Of a DNA stretch of 64,000 nt, positions 9,135 to 18,358 are shown piece by piece; position 1 is the stretch's first letter, and every line of letters begins with the position of its first letter. The DNA is from Terriglobia bacterium (lineage in GTDB: Bacteria > Acidobacteriota > Terriglobia > JAIQFV01). The notes below the pieces were generated by a model. It was not told where the DNA came from and did no database searches. It was given only the letters and a program-made list of their open reading frames with translations. The stretch is taken from NCBI GenBank assembly GCA_028716525.1, contig JAQUPQ010000002.1, positions 62,001 to 126,000 of the forward strand. The letters are read 5' to 3'. A program made the translations under genes and the position numbers.

Positions 9135-10133
9135 TCAGTTGCTGGCGCGTTTCAACTCCTCATCGATCACCCTTTGGAAGGCGCTGAAGGGCTGAACGCC
9201 GGGCAACATATGGCCGTTCACAACGAACAAAGGTGTTCCTGTGATGCCCAGTCCCTGAGCCTCATCCATTTCCGCTTTGATTTGCGGCAAAGTCTGCTTG
9301 CTGTCGTAACACTCTTCAAACTTCTTGGTGTCAAGTTTTGCGGTGGTCGCCAATTCCAACGACCTGGCCTTGATGTTATCGGGCGAAATGGAGGATTGGT
9401 TTTCAAAGAAACCCTTGTAAAAGGACCAGAAGGCGTCGTTGTTCTGTTGACTGGCGCACAAACCGGCTACCGCAGCCGACTCCGCCCAGGGATGGCTGGC
9501 CAAGGGGAAGTTCTTGTACACGATTCTGACCTTGTCGCCATACTGCTTCAACACGTCGTTTTCGACGGTCTTATATGCCTGACCACAGAAGGGGCATTCG
9601 AAATCAGAATACTCCACGATGGTCACTTTGGCGTCCTTGTTTCCGCGGGAGGGGGCGTTGCTGAAATTGATCTTCCGCATGTTCTGCGCGAACGGATTGT
9701 CGCTGACGTCGATGATCCGAGCGATCAATACAAATTTATTGTCGCTGCTTACGAGAACTTCCTGTTTGTTGGAATCAGCGCCGTTGCGAACCTCGACCGT
9801 CACCTTATCCAGCCCGTTGATCTTTGAAGGAGTCCTTGAAAGAACATTCATTTCAATGGACGGAGGAACTCCCAGGGTGGCACGAATGTTATCCACAATG
9901 CGCTGGTTCATCCGCGCTTCTTCCGGATTCACCGTGGGGGTGGGAGACGACTTTTTTGCCTCCCCTGTGGCCGGGGAAGAGTCGGTTTTGGTTTGGGTCT
10001 TGGAAGTGGCCGACTTGGCGTCTGTCTTGGGTGTTTGATCCGTGTTTCCTGCGAACAACGGAGTCATGATCATCATCATTGCGGTCAGGACAACCACGAT
10101 GCCTGCCTGCTTGCTGAAATGCTTGTTTATCAT
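9135..10133 (-). CDS. Exported DsbA/thioredoxin-fold oxidoreductase
   Basis: Periplasmic thiol oxidoreductase of the Thioredoxin_4 (DsbA-like) family, 332 residues. Residues 1-29 form a signal peptide (VVVLTAMMMIMTPLFAG), followed by a Lys/Thr/Ser-rich linker to about residue 70. A small N-terminal domain (about 75-150) precedes the thioredoxin domain, whose active site is ECPFCGQAY. The cis-proline segment GITGTPLFVVNG lies near the C-terminus. CPFC is unusual against the CPHC of enteric DsbA but common in this family. It is downstream of ompH on the same strand, 105 bases apart, which fits a role in envelope protein folding. A terminator follows. Confidence 0.88.
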   Translation of the reverse strand: MINKHFSKQAGIVVVLTAMMMIMTPLFAGNTDQTPKTDAKSATSKTQTKTDSSPATGEAKKSSPTPTVNPEEARMNQRIVDNIRATLGVPPSIEMNVLSRTPSKINGLDKVTVEVRNGADSNKQEVLVSSDNKFVLIARIIDVSDNPFAQNMRKINFSNAPSRGNKDAKVTIVEYSDFECPFCGQAYKTVENDVLKQYGDKVRIVYKNFPLASHPWAESAAVAGLCASQQNNDAFWSFYKGFFENQSSISPDNIKARSLELATTAKLDTKKFEECYDSKQTLPQIKAEMDEAQGLGITGTPLFVVNGHMLPGVQPFSAFQRVIDEELKRASN

Positions 10134-10160
10134 TGTTGGTTTAAAACATCCTTTCGTTTG

Positions 10161-10176
10161 CTTAATTCAAATTAAG
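10161..10176. repeat. 16-base inverted repeat upstream of the DsbA-like gene
   Basis: CTTAATT-CA-AATTAAG is a perfect palindrome with a two-base spacer, 28 bases ahead of the thioredoxin ATG. Its position suits an operator, but no regulator is linked to it. Confidence 0.4.
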
Positions 10177-10237
10177 ACTCTGTGGGGCGTCATTTACGCC
10201 GCCGCTTTCCGACCGGTTTCATGGGACGGAAAAACCG

Positions 10238-10834
10238 TTATTTCTTTGCCGGGGCGCCGGCGGTGGGAGCCGGTTTGCCCGCCGGAGCAGTTCCACCTCC
10301 GGATTGGGCGTCGAATCGGCGAATAATCTCAGTGGTAATGTCGGTTGTCGGATTGGCAAATAACACGCCGGATTGCGGGAGGGAGGTGTCGATGACCAAT
10401 GAAAAATTCTGCTCGCTCGCATAGGCTTGGATAATGCGCAGGATCTTGTTTCCGATGACATTGATGGCTTCGCTCTGCAGTTGTTGGAACTCGGTGTTGG
10501 CATCATCGCCGGTTCGGGTCAATTCCTTGTTCTTGGCGTCCAGGGTGCGCTGTTTTTGGGCCAGGGCTTCCTCGCTTAAATTCTTTTCCTGCCGCTTGAT
10601 CTCATCATTGAGGCCTTCCACTTCTTTCTTCATTTTTTCAAGTTCGGCGGCTTTGGCATCGTACTTGGATTTGAGCGTGGCCGCCGCCTTCTTGCCTTCC
10701 TCGGATTCCAGGATGGCGTTTTGCATGTTGATCACGGCGACACGAGTTACATTAGACGCTTGAGCGATGAGTTTGGCCGTCCCCAACAGCGCCAATAAAC
10801 AGGCCGCAGCAAAAATTGTAGCAGTTCTTTTCAT
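10238..10834 (-). CDS. OmpH/Skp-family periplasmic chaperone
   Basis: Periplasmic holdase for unfolded outer-membrane proteins, 198 residues. The signal peptide is residues 1-25 (AAACLLALLGTAKLIAQ). The mature part opens with VTRVAVINMQNAILESEEGKK, the canonical OmpH start, and continues with a long Lys/Glu-rich coiled coil (about 50-115) that forms the tentacles. The C-terminal tail is low-complexity and Ala/Pro/Gly-rich. The ATG at 10834 follows AGGAGA; a longer frame to 10873 lacks signal-peptide logic. It is usually next to bamA or lpxD, but here its neighbours are a DsbA-like gene and an aldehyde dehydrogenase. Confidence 0.9.
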   Translation of the reverse strand: MKRTATIFAAACLLALLGTAKLIAQASNVTRVAVINMQNAILESEEGKKAAATLKSKYDAKAAELEKMKKEVEGLNDEIKRQEKNLSEEALAQKQRTLDAKNKELTRTGDDANTEFQQLQSEAINVIGNKILRIIQAYASEQNFSLVIDTSLPQSGVLFANPTTDITTEIIRRFDAQSGGGTAPAGKPAPTAGAPAKK

Positions 10835-10917
10835 TGAGTCTCCTAGCAGGTTCAACTGGTTTAGTCGTTCCAAAGCCGGCCCATGGGGGCCTCAAAAACC
10901 ATCCATCTTAGTCTAGT

Positions 10918-12393
10918 TTATTCATTCAAGTCAACCCATACGCTTTTGCTCTGGGTGTACAAATCAAGGGCCTGTTTTCCCAATTCGCGGCCAAATCCCG
11001 ATTGTTTGAATCCTCCAAACGGCATGGTGGGGTCGTATACATTGTAAGTGTTGATCCAAACCGTCCCGGCCCGAAGCTGGCGCGCCACCCGATGAGCTTT
11101 CTTGATGTCCCGTGTCCACACGGCAGCCGCCAAGCCGTACCGCGTGGAATTTGCAGTTTGCAAGGCCTCCTCCAGATTCTTGAATGGAATGGTGGCAAGA
11201 ACAGGTCCAAAAATTTCTTCCTGGGCTATTTTCATATGGTTTCCCACGCGGTCGAAAATGGTAGGTTGAATGAAATACCCTTTGCCGTTGACTTGGGTTC
11301 GTTCTCCCCCCGCAATCAGCACGGCCCCTTCCTTCTTGCCGGAATCAATGTATTGCAAAACCGTATTCATTTGGCCTTCGCTGACGACTGCGCCCAGTCG
11401 TGTCTTGGGATCGAGCGGATCTGCAGGCTGTAGTTTCTGAGTTCGTGCCAGCAGCTTTTCCAGGAGCGAATCATGAACCGATTCTTCAACCAGGAGGCGT
11501 GACCCCGCCGCGCACACTTCTCCTTTTCCATAAAAGATGCCGAGATACGCCCCCCGGGATGCGGCTTCCAAATCGGCATCGGCAAAAACAATGTTGGGAG
11601 ACTTGCCGCCGAGCTCCAGAGAGATATGTTTGACGGTGTTGGCGGCTTTGCGCATGACTTCGCGTCCCACCTCGGTCGAACCCGTGAAAGCGATCTTATC
11701 AACTCCGGGATGCTCGACGAGGGCGTCGCCGGCTTCAGAGCCTTTGCCCGTGATGACATTGAATACACCGGCGGGAGCTCCGGCTTCTTCCACCAATTCG
11801 GCGAATTTTAGGGCGGTTAAAGGTGTAAGTGAGGCCGGTTTGTGAATCACTGTATTTCCGGTGGCCAGGGCGGGAGCGATCTTCCAGCTCGCCAATAACA
11901 GCGGGAAGTTCCAGGGGGTAATCGCGGCCACGACGCCAATCGGTTCCCGAAGGGTGTAATTGAAGTAATTCTCACGTGATGGGATGGTTTCACCGAAAAC
12001 CTTAGTGGCCCATCCGGCATAGTATCGAAACACCTCCGCGACCATGGGCATGTCCACATTTCGGGACTCGTAGATCGGTTTGCCGTTGTCGAGGGTCTCC
12101 AAGCGCGCCAACTCATCGATGTTTTGTTCGATGAGATCCGCGAGGCGCCAAAGCAGCTTGGCCCGGTCGGAGGGGCTCATCTTCTTCCAATCGTTCTCGC
12201 GGTCATCGAATGCTCGTCGCGCTGCCTGAACCGCCTCATCGACGTCAACCGTGCCCGCGGCTGCAATCGAGGCGAGAGTTTCGCCGGTGGCGGGATTGAC
12301 GGTAGCGAATGTCTTGCCATCGGCGGCTTCACGCCAAACGCCTGCGATGTAAAGCTTCTTGAGTGTGGCTTGTGAAGTTGGCACTGAGTTCAT
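10918..12393 (-). CDS. NAD(P)-dependent aldehyde dehydrogenase
   Basis: Oxidises an aldehyde to the carboxylate. At 491 residues it has the full family length. It begins LYIAGVWREAADGKTF and shows the cofactor motif GSTEVGR, the glutamate motif LELGGKSPN, and the catalytic Cys294 in GEVCAAGSR. The tail PFGGFKQSGFGRELG is typical of the betaine/retinal-type ALDH superfamily. The ATG at 12393 has GGGGGAG six bases upstream; an upstream extension to 12606 is not ALDH-like. The substrate is not fixed by the sequence. It is transcribed alone, probably from the TATAAT at 12450-12445. Confidence 0.93.
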   Translation of the reverse strand: MNSVPTSQATLKKLYIAGVWREAADGKTFATVNPATGETLASIAAAGTVDVDEAVQAARRAFDDRENDWKKMSPSDRAKLLWRLADLIEQNIDELARLETLDNGKPIYESRNVDMPMVAEVFRYYAGWATKVFGETIPSRENYFNYTLREPIGVVAAITPWNFPLLLASWKIAPALATGNTVIHKPASLTPLTALKFAELVEEAGAPAGVFNVITGKGSEAGDALVEHPGVDKIAFTGSTEVGREVMRKAANTVKHISLELGGKSPNIVFADADLEAASRGAYLGIFYGKGEVCAAGSRLLVEESVHDSLLEKLLARTQKLQPADPLDPKTRLGAVVSEGQMNTVLQYIDSGKKEGAVLIAGGERTQVNGKGYFIQPTIFDRVGNHMKIAQEEIFGPVLATIPFKNLEEALQTANSTRYGLAAAVWTRDIKKAHRVARQLRAGTVWINTYNVYDPTMPFGGFKQSGFGRELGKQALDLYTQSKSVWVDLNE

Positions 12394-12444
12394 GAATCGC
12401 TCCCCCCGTTTGAATCGCACTGTTTTGACTGATGGATAGACTTG

Positions 12445-12450
12445 ATTATA
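12445..12450 (-). promoter_or_regulatory. Possible -10 element of the aldehyde dehydrogenase gene
   Basis: A perfect TATAAT on the minus strand lies 52 bases ahead of the ATG; the -35 position is weak. Confidence 0.4.
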
Positions 12451-12771
12451 GCATCCCGGCACATTCTCCTGCAGACAAAGCCTCTCAGGTCCTTGCTCAA
12501 GCGCCAAGTCGGCAAGGTACTGTGACTGTATTTGATTGAGATTCCTTTGATCAGGGAACACGCAAGCTCGTGCGGTATCTTGAAAGCCGCTTGTGATGAT
12601 CCGCACAGAATGGTGCCGCAGGGAAGCGCCATCGAGCCGAATTTAGAAAGGTCGCCCCCCATTCATATTCCTGCTTGCATTCGTTCGGAGATAGTGGTAT
12701 AGAGAAACCACTGGTAGCACCTCTTTGAAAAATTATTCTCACCTTTTTCTTTTGGGGGAATTTAATTCAAG

Positions 12772-12813
12772 AGATGGGCCCGTTCTTCCTCCCATACCGA
12801 ACGCGGCCCATCT
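12772..12813. other. Strong stem-loop, possible terminator or attenuator
   Basis: AGATGGGCC-CGTTC pairs with GAACG-C-GGCCCATCT: 14 base pairs, one bulged C and a 13-base loop. Plus-strand reading is followed by TTAATTA rather than a true T tract. It lies about 380 bases upstream of either gene, so it does not end a visible transcript. Confidence 0.5.
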
Positions 12814-13063
12814 TTAATTATGGGGCACCCTCAAAAGTCGTTGGGCTGTCTTGACTCGCAGTTCCTTTGTTGTTCCAAGCACTCCTCAAAGATTTTCAGA
12901 AGGCTCGACCGCCGGTTGACACCTCGCAACCGTCCCTATTCAATTGAATCAAGTCCACTTGTGCGACCTTCATGATTATTCCAGCCGTTCCCGCCCTATA
13001 AACTCTCGACAGGAGTTGGATTTTGTGCGAAATTTATTTTGCCGAACTGCTTTTTAGCGAATT

Positions 13064-13109
13064 CCGGGAAGATCAGGTTTCCCGGGTGAGAATCCCCGCG
13101 CAGGCGGGG
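13064..13109 (+). promoter_or_regulatory. Two hairpins in the leader of the E1 alpha-beta gene
   Basis: CCGGGAA/TTCCCGG (loop 8) is followed after nine bases by CCCCGC/GCGGGG (loop 4). They end 48 bases before the ATG, ahead of the GGAGGG ribosome-site region. They may be a structured leader; no known riboswitch class fits. Confidence 0.35.
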
Positions 13110-13157
13110 GCGAATGGTTTGATTGTCCTTCGCGCTTCGGAGGGAAAGGGATTGTAA

Positions 13158-15173
13158 ATGCAGGTAGTGGAGAAGAGTTCCGAAATTGTTCCAAGACCGA
13201 TGGTCATTGAGCTGTATCGCAAGATGATCACGACCTATTACATCGAAGAGCGGGTGAAGGTATTCGTTCGCCAAGGAAAATGCTCGTTTCAAGCTTCTAC
13301 GCGCGGCCACGAGAAGGTTCAAATCGGCATGACCATGCTTTTGAAGCCGAAGCAGGACTGGTTTTTTACGTACTATCGCGAGAAGGCCATTGCGGTGGGA
13401 CTCGGCATGCCCATTAAAGATGTATTTCTGGGCATGCTGGGACGCGAAGGCGACCCGAACTCCAACGGGCGGAATATGCCCGAACATTTCTCTTCCAGAG
13501 AACTGCATCTGGTTTCTCAAACCGCGTGCACGGGAACGCAGTTTCTTCCGGCCGTGGGTTTGGCCAAATCTCTCCGAATGGAGGGTTCGGATGCGGTGGT
13601 TTACGTTTCTTCCGGAGAGGGGGCAACCAGTGAAGGGGAATTCTTCGAGGCCCTGAATTGGGCGGCCCGCGAACGCTGCCCGGTTTTGTTTGTCATCCAG
13701 AATAACGGATATGCCATCAGCGTCCCCCAGGATACCCAGACCATTTCCGAGGTGCACCGCATTGCCCGAGGATTTGGCATGCCCACCTTCGATCTCGACG
13801 GCACATGGTTTGAACCCATGTATCAAACCATTCCACCGGTCATCGAGCGCATTCGGGCGGGGCATGGACCTGCTTTGGTTGAGGCCCAGGTCGTCCGGAT
13901 CGATCCGCACTCCTCCTCCGACGATCAGAAAAAATATCGCAGTGTGGAAGAATTGGAAGATCTGGTCGAGCGCGATCCGATTCTGCAGACCGAGAAGTAT
14001 CTGCTCAAAAATAAGATTCAAACTGAGGAAGAATTGGCGGCGATGCGTGAGGAAATCAGCCGCATGGTGAATCAAGCAGCCGACGAAGCCGACCAGGCGG
14101 CCTTTCCTGATCCTCAGCAAATCATGGCGAACATTTACAGTGAGCCCCAGGAGGCAAGCGAGTGCGGTCCGCCCAATTACCTCAGCACCGAGCCGGTGAA
14201 CATGGTTTCGGCCCTCAACAGCGGGCTGCACGAGGAGATGGAAAACAATCCGCGGATTGTCATGTGGGGAGAAGACATTGCGGATCCCAAGGGAGGCGTG
14301 TTCGGTGTCACCCGGGGACTCTCAACGGCTTATCCCGAACGAGTCGAAAATTCCGCGTTGGCGGAAGCCTCCATTGTGGGGGTCGCTGGCGGCCTGGCCT
14401 TGAACGGCTACAAGCCCATTGTGGAAATCCAGTTTGCGGACTACTCCTGGCCGGCCTACATGCAAATCCGGAACGAAATAGCCACTGTGCGTTGGAGGAG
14501 CAACAACGAATGGAAATGTCCCGTGGTGATTCGCATTGCGTGCGGCGGATATATCAAAGGCGGGCCCTGGCATTCGACCTGCGTCGAAGGTTTGTACTCC
14601 CACACCCCCGGCTGGTTCGTCGTATTTCCGAGTTGCGCCGAGGATGCCAAGGGTTTGATCAAGATGGCAGCGCGCTCAGAAGATCCCGTCATTTTTCTTG
14701 AACACAAGGGTCTGTACCGTCGCCTTCAGGCCAAGAGCCTGGAGCCGGATGCTCAATATGTGATTCCTTTCGGAAAAGGCCGAATCCGTCGCGAAGGCTC
14801 CGATCTCACCATCGTGACGTGGGGAACCACCGTGTATCTGGCCTTGGACATTGCCAAGGAGTTGGAAGCGGAAAAGGTTTCCATTGAGGTCATCGATCTT
14901 CGATCCATTGTCCCGATGGATAATGAATTGGTGTTTGCCAGTGTGCGAAAGACAAACCGCGTGTTGGTGGCTCATGAGGATGGCTTGACAATGGGATTTG
15001 GCGCCGAGGTGGCGGCGCGTATTGCGGAGAATTGCTTTGACAGCCTGGATGCTCCAGTGTCTAGATTGGGAGCCAAAGACTGCTTCGTTGCCTCTTCGCC
15101 GAATTTGGAAGCAGCTGTCCTGCCGGGGCTTGAAGATATGCGCGCCGCGGTGAAAAAGCTCCTGTCGTATTAG
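13158..15173 (+). CDS. 2-oxoacid dehydrogenase E1, alpha and beta subunits fused
   Basis: Thiamine-diphosphate decarboxylase component of a 2-oxoacid (probably branched-chain) dehydrogenase complex, 671 residues. Residues about 15-330 are the alpha subunit with the ThDP/Mg motif GEGATSEGEFFEAL...QNN near 153-185. Residues about 345-671 are the beta subunit (NPRIVMWGEDIADPKGGVFG, then the central transketolase fold). Such in-frame fusions are known in several phyla. E2 and E3 partners are not in the window. GGAGGGAAAGGG lies upstream of the ATG. Branched-chain specificity is likelier than pyruvate but not proven. Confidence 0.92.
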   Translation: MQVVEKSSEIVPRPMVIELYRKMITTYYIEERVKVFVRQGKCSFQASTRGHEKVQIGMTMLLKPKQDWFFTYYREKAIAVGLGMPIKDVFLGMLGREGDPNSNGRNMPEHFSSRELHLVSQTACTGTQFLPAVGLAKSLRMEGSDAVVYVSSGEGATSEGEFFEALNWAARERCPVLFVIQNNGYAISVPQDTQTISEVHRIARGFGMPTFDLDGTWFEPMYQTIPPVIERIRAGHGPALVEAQVVRIDPHSSSDDQKKYRSVEELEDLVERDPILQTEKYLLKNKIQTEEELAAMREEISRMVNQAADEADQAAFPDPQQIMANIYSEPQEASECGPPNYLSTEPVNMVSALNSGLHEEMENNPRIVMWGEDIADPKGGVFGVTRGLSTAYPERVENSALAEASIVGVAGGLALNGYKPIVEIQFADYSWPAYMQIRNEIATVRWRSNNEWKCPVVIRIACGGYIKGGPWHSTCVEGLYSHTPGWFVVFPSCAEDAKGLIKMAARSEDPVIFLEHKGLYRRLQAKSLEPDAQYVIPFGKGRIRREGSDLTIVTWGTTVYLALDIAKELEAEKVSIEVIDLRSIVPMDNELVFASVRKTNRVLVAHEDGLTMGFGAEVAARIAENCFDSLDAPVSRLGAKDCFVASSPNLEAAVLPGLEDMRAAVKKLLSY

Positions 15174-15333
15174 GTAAGCCGGCGGTTCCGCCTCTGCCTA
15201 AAGCGTGGTTATTGTGATTGTGTCCCGGTAAGTAGAATTAGTGCATCCCCCGGAATTAGTGAAAGCATCATAGCCAGGCCTCTCGGCTCATTTCGTGTAA
15301 AATCTCATCGCGAAGCTTATGCGAGGTGGTTCC

Positions 15334-16188
15334 ATGGAAACAGGATCCAATGCGAAATCTGATGCCGGCTCTCAGGAAGAGCCGAAAATCCAAGGAATTG
15401 AAACCCCTTTGGGCGCCCCTCCAAAAACCGAAGACAAGAAGCCGCACCGAATCACAAAAAGATGGGTAAGAACGAATCGGATCTCGCGGCCCCGGACATT
15501 GGCGATTGATGTGGGTGGGACGGGAATCAAGGCGGAAATCTTGGACTCCCAAGGCAAGCCTGTCACGGAGCGGACTCGCGTCCAGACGCCTCATCCGGCC
15601 ACTCCCGCGGCCGTCCTGGGGGCCATTCAAAAAATCACCGATGGCCAAGGAGGTTTCGAGCGAGTCTCCGTGGGATTCCCTGGTGTGGTGAAGTTCGGAA
15701 CGGTTTTGACTGCGCCGAATCTCTCTCCACGATGGAAGAAATTCAACCTCGGCAAGGCTCTCCATCGGATCTATGGCAAGCCTGTTCGGGTTTCCAATGA
15801 TGCCGATGTGCAGGGATACGGAGTCATCAGGGGTCATGGAGTGGAGATGGTCATCACTTTGGGAACCGGTGTGGGGTCGGCTCTCTTTGTGGACGGCAAA
15901 CTTGTGCCTAATCTGGAATTGGGACACCATCCTTTCATCAAGGGCAAAACGTATGAAGAAAAACTGAGCCATGCGGCGCTTGACGCGGCAGGAAAGAAGA
16001 AATGGAACAAACGCCTTAAGAAAGCTGTCCGGGAACTCCAACTGATATTCAACTTTGATAGGCTTTATCTGGGGGGCGGGGACGCCAAGCACATCGACTT
16101 CAAATTGCCGGAGAATGTCAAGGTGGTCAGTAATCAGGCCGGCCTTTGGGGCGGCATCGCCTTATGGCAGGAAGCGAGTTCTCGGTGA
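15334..16188 (+). CDS. ROK-family sugar kinase, polyphosphate-glucokinase-like
   Basis: Cytoplasmic hexose kinase, probably phosphorylating glucose. Residues about 1-50 are a Lys/Pro-rich extension. The kinase starts with the phosphate loop DVGGTGIKAEILD, followed by NDADVQGYG (catalytic Asp) and GTGVGSALFVDG...LELGHHPF. The LELGH form, the absence of the ROK zinc-cysteine cluster and the short length match polyphosphate/ATP glucokinases more than NagK or GlcK. The ATG at 15334 is chosen because GAGGTGG sits five bases ahead of it; an ATG at 15319 is possible. It is about 160 bases downstream of the E1 gene. Confidence 0.8.
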   Translation: METGSNAKSDAGSQEEPKIQGIETPLGAPPKTEDKKPHRITKRWVRTNRISRPRTLAIDVGGTGIKAEILDSQGKPVTERTRVQTPHPATPAAVLGAIQKITDGQGGFERVSVGFPGVVKFGTVLTAPNLSPRWKKFNLGKALHRIYGKPVRVSNDADVQGYGVIRGHGVEMVITLGTGVGSALFVDGKLVPNLELGHHPFIKGKTYEEKLSHAALDAAGKKKWNKRLKKAVRELQLIFNFDRLYLGGGDAKHIDFKLPENVKVVSNQAGLWGGIALWQEASSR

Positions 16189-16238
16189 CGGGTATCGCGG
16201 GCCAGAAGTACGAATCGGGGCCGATCTGGGCAATCCCA

Positions 16239-17024
16239 TCAATTTTGGACGTTCAAAGCCCCAGAGGCCTGCGTCTCAGGCGCGGGTGGAGACGCCACGG
16301 GGTTTGAGCCGCCGGAGGCGCTTTGGGAGGCATGATCAACCGGATGGCCCGGGTTTCGAACGACTCTTTGGTCGGCCGTGCGTTCGTAGGCCCGAATGAC
16401 GCGGTCGACGTAATCGCCGGTGTCGTCTTGAGAGTAAGTCACATCGCCCCGGTAGGCGGCCAGACTGGTATCAAGCCAATGATATTGCTTGATGCAAGAC
16501 GCCAGTATGGGAACTCCGAGCCGAAGATTGACAACGGGGTCGAACGGGTTATTGCGACTGAAATCCAATCTCTTGGCCCATACTTTGGCGTTAATTTGCA
16601 TCAAACCAATGGCGTTTTGGCTTGAAACCGCGAAGGTGTTTCCACTGGATTCAGCGACCACAATCGCCGCCACCAGCCGCGGGTCGATATGATTGGCCAA
16701 ACCCACCGAGGTCATCTCGTGAACCAAAATGGGGTCAACTGGCATTCTGTACCGAGCGAAGAGGTGCGAGATTTGATCCTCCAGCTTGGCCCGTTTCAGG
16801 CTGTCGCCAGGCTGGGCACTGATAAAGGAAACTCTGCGCAAAGGCGCTATATTTGTTGAAGGGAAAAGACTAATCAGGAATATCAATAAACTTAAGGTGA
16901 GAGCAATCGGGTGCAGTTTTCGAAATCGGTAGGCATTGATTCCAACCCTCTGCGTCTTCCTTTGCAGATGGATTGATGTGAGTCTAAGGTTCCGCTTCAC
17001 GGAGGTGGGGCTACAAATCCTCAT
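16239..17024 (-). CDS. Membrane-anchored lytic transglycosylase (SLT domain)
   Basis: Peptidoglycan lytic transglycosylase, 261 residues. An uncleaved anchor or late signal peptide lies at about 40-57 (LTLSLLIFLISLFP). The SLT domain spans about 105-215 with catalytic Glu in VVAESSGN, then AIGLMQIN and NLRLGVPILASC, the standard goose-lysozyme-type motifs. The tail is Ala/Pro-rich. The start is certain: GGAGGTGAATC precedes the ATG directly. It converges on the ROK kinase with 50 bases between the stop codons. Confidence 0.88.
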   Translation of the reverse strand: MRICSPTSVKRNLRLTSIHLQRKTQRVGINAYRFRKLHPIALTLSLLIFLISLFPSTNIAPLRRVSFISAQPGDSLKRAKLEDQISHLFARYRMPVDPILVHEMTSVGLANHIDPRLVAAIVVAESSGNTFAVSSQNAIGLMQINAKVWAKRLDFSRNNPFDPVVNLRLGVPILASCIKQYHWLDTSLAAYRGDVTYSQDDTGDYVDRVIRAYERTADQRVVRNPGHPVDHASQSASGGSNPVASPPAPETQASGALNVQN

Positions 17025-17488
17025 GATTCACCTCCATCCCTGCGAGGGGGATGATTAAGTACGCCTGGATGTAAACGTGGTGATAGCAAAAGCCAGCTCA
17101 ACTGTCCTGGTAACATTAACTTGAATAATCATCTGAACCCTCCAAGGCTGCTCTGAGCCCTAAACCCTGCATTCCGGGAAATAGCCCTACACACACGACT
17201 GTTTTTACCCGGTCTTTCAAGCAACTCATATGCCGTGTTGCTTCTTACTGGTCCTAAAAGAATTGGCATTTTCTACCATGAATTGGGTATGTTGTCAAGT
17301 TGTGGTACTATCCGTTGGAAATCAGTCAAACTGGAACCGGTTTTTTGGATTCCAGCTTGCATTTCATCTTTTTGAAGATAAACAGCTACCTTTTTCTGCT
17401 TGACTTGGCGTGTTATAGATTTCTGGGTCGTAAAGTTGTTTCTCTTAGTTGCTCATTGCTCCTATAAACATAAAGGATTCAGCTGCTT
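17025..17488. other. Divergent intergenic region, no gene seen
   Basis: About 460 AT-richer bases between the lytic transglycosylase and the aminotransferase genes. I see no open frame with a ribosome site, no strong hairpin and no clear promoter pair. Confidence 0.5.
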
Positions 17489-18358
17489 ATGGGAAATACA
17501 ATTGTCTGGCTGAACGGCAAGTTTGTTGAATATGGGGACGCGAAGATTCCTATTGAGGATCGCGGCTTTCAGTTCAGCGACGGTGTTTATGAGGTCGTCC
17601 GGGGAAGAAAAGGCCGGTTTTTCGCGTTGGGCGATCACCTGGGCAGATTGCGCCGAAGTTTGCAGTCCGTGGAAATCGAAATCCAGCAGACGGATTCTGA
17701 GATAAGCGAAATCGCCGCTAAAATACTCCTGAAATGTGGCGCCGATGACTGCACGTTATATATTCAGGTAACTCGGGGAGTTTTTCCCCGGCAACACGGT
17801 TTTCCCCCAGGGAATCAATCACCGACCATGGTTATGCTTGCCCGACCCTTTGTTCCTTATCCGACGGAATATTACTCTCAGGGAGTAGAAGTCATAACGC
17901 TCAAAGATGAACGCTGGATGAGGTGTGACATCAAGTCCATTGGGCTCCTGGCGAACGTCCTAGCCAGGGGAAGAGCAGGCCGTGCCAAGGCAGCTGAAGC
18001 CATCCTGGTCAGGGAGAGTCATGTCACCGAAGGTTCAAGCTCCAATGTATTTGCAGTCAAAGGAGGCATCCTGTTGACTCCTATCGCCGATCAGCGAATC
18101 TTGGGAGGGGTCACACGAGATCATGTCTTGAAACTTGCCCGAGCTTCCAAGCTCCCCGTCGAGGAGCGGAATGTATCTTTGATCGAACTTCGAGAGGCCA
18201 ATGAGGTTTTTCTGACGAGCACCACCCTGGATGTTCTGCCGGTTGTGAAGATCGATCACTTTATGGTGGGCAACGGGCGTATAGGAAACCTGACTTCCGA
18301 CATGATGAGGCGCTACCAAGACCTGGTATTAACCAGCAGCAAGGCCATTGGTGGTTGA
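17489..18358 (+). CDS. D-amino-acid (class IV) aminotransferase
   Basis: PLP-dependent fold-type IV transaminase, 289 residues. The N-terminus (VWLNGKFVEYGDAKIPIEDRG, positions 6-26) is that of D-alanine aminotransferases, with the Y/F-x-D-G-VYEVVR segment next. The PLP lysine is Lys149 in CDIKSIG, and EGSSSN binds the cofactor phosphate. It probably interconverts D-alanine and D-glutamate for peptidoglycan; a branched-chain or aminodeoxychorismate lyase role is less likely. The divergent neighbour is a peptidoglycan lyase, consistent with a wall context. An AAAGGA site sits 11 bases ahead of the ATG. Confidence 0.88.
   Translation: MGNTIVWLNGKFVEYGDAKIPIEDRGFQFSDGVYEVVRGRKGRFFALGDHLGRLRRSLQSVEIEIQQTDSEISEIAAKILLKCGADDCTLYIQVTRGVFPRQHGFPPGNQSPTMVMLARPFVPYPTEYYSQGVEVITLKDERWMRCDIKSIGLLANVLARGRAGRAKAAEAILVRESHVTEGSSSNVFAVKGGILLTPIADQRILGGVTRDHVLKLARASKLPVEERNVSLIELREANEVFLTSTTLDVLPVVKIDHFMVGNGRIGNLTSDMMRRYQDLVLTSSKAIGG

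Larger units (their letters stand above)
12394..13157. other. Long divergent intergenic region with several inverted repeats
   Basis: About 760 bases between divergent metabolic genes with no coding frame I can support. It holds a 14-bp stem-loop at 12772-12813, the palindrome ATTCAATTGAAT at 12938-12949, a TTGACA at 12916-12921 lacking a clean -10, a 6-bp stem CGGTTG/CAACCG around 12914-12933, and two hairpins just ahead of the E1 gene. Confidence 0.5.

Noticed and set aside
13064-13109. Thiamine riboswitch ahead of the ThDP-dependent E1 gene
   Set aside because: ACCTGATC-like bases occur only on the wrong strand and the rest of the TPP consensus is missing.
12996-14231. 411-codon minus-strand frame
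   Set aside because: It is antisense to the E1 alpha-beta gene, whose ThDP motifs are intact.
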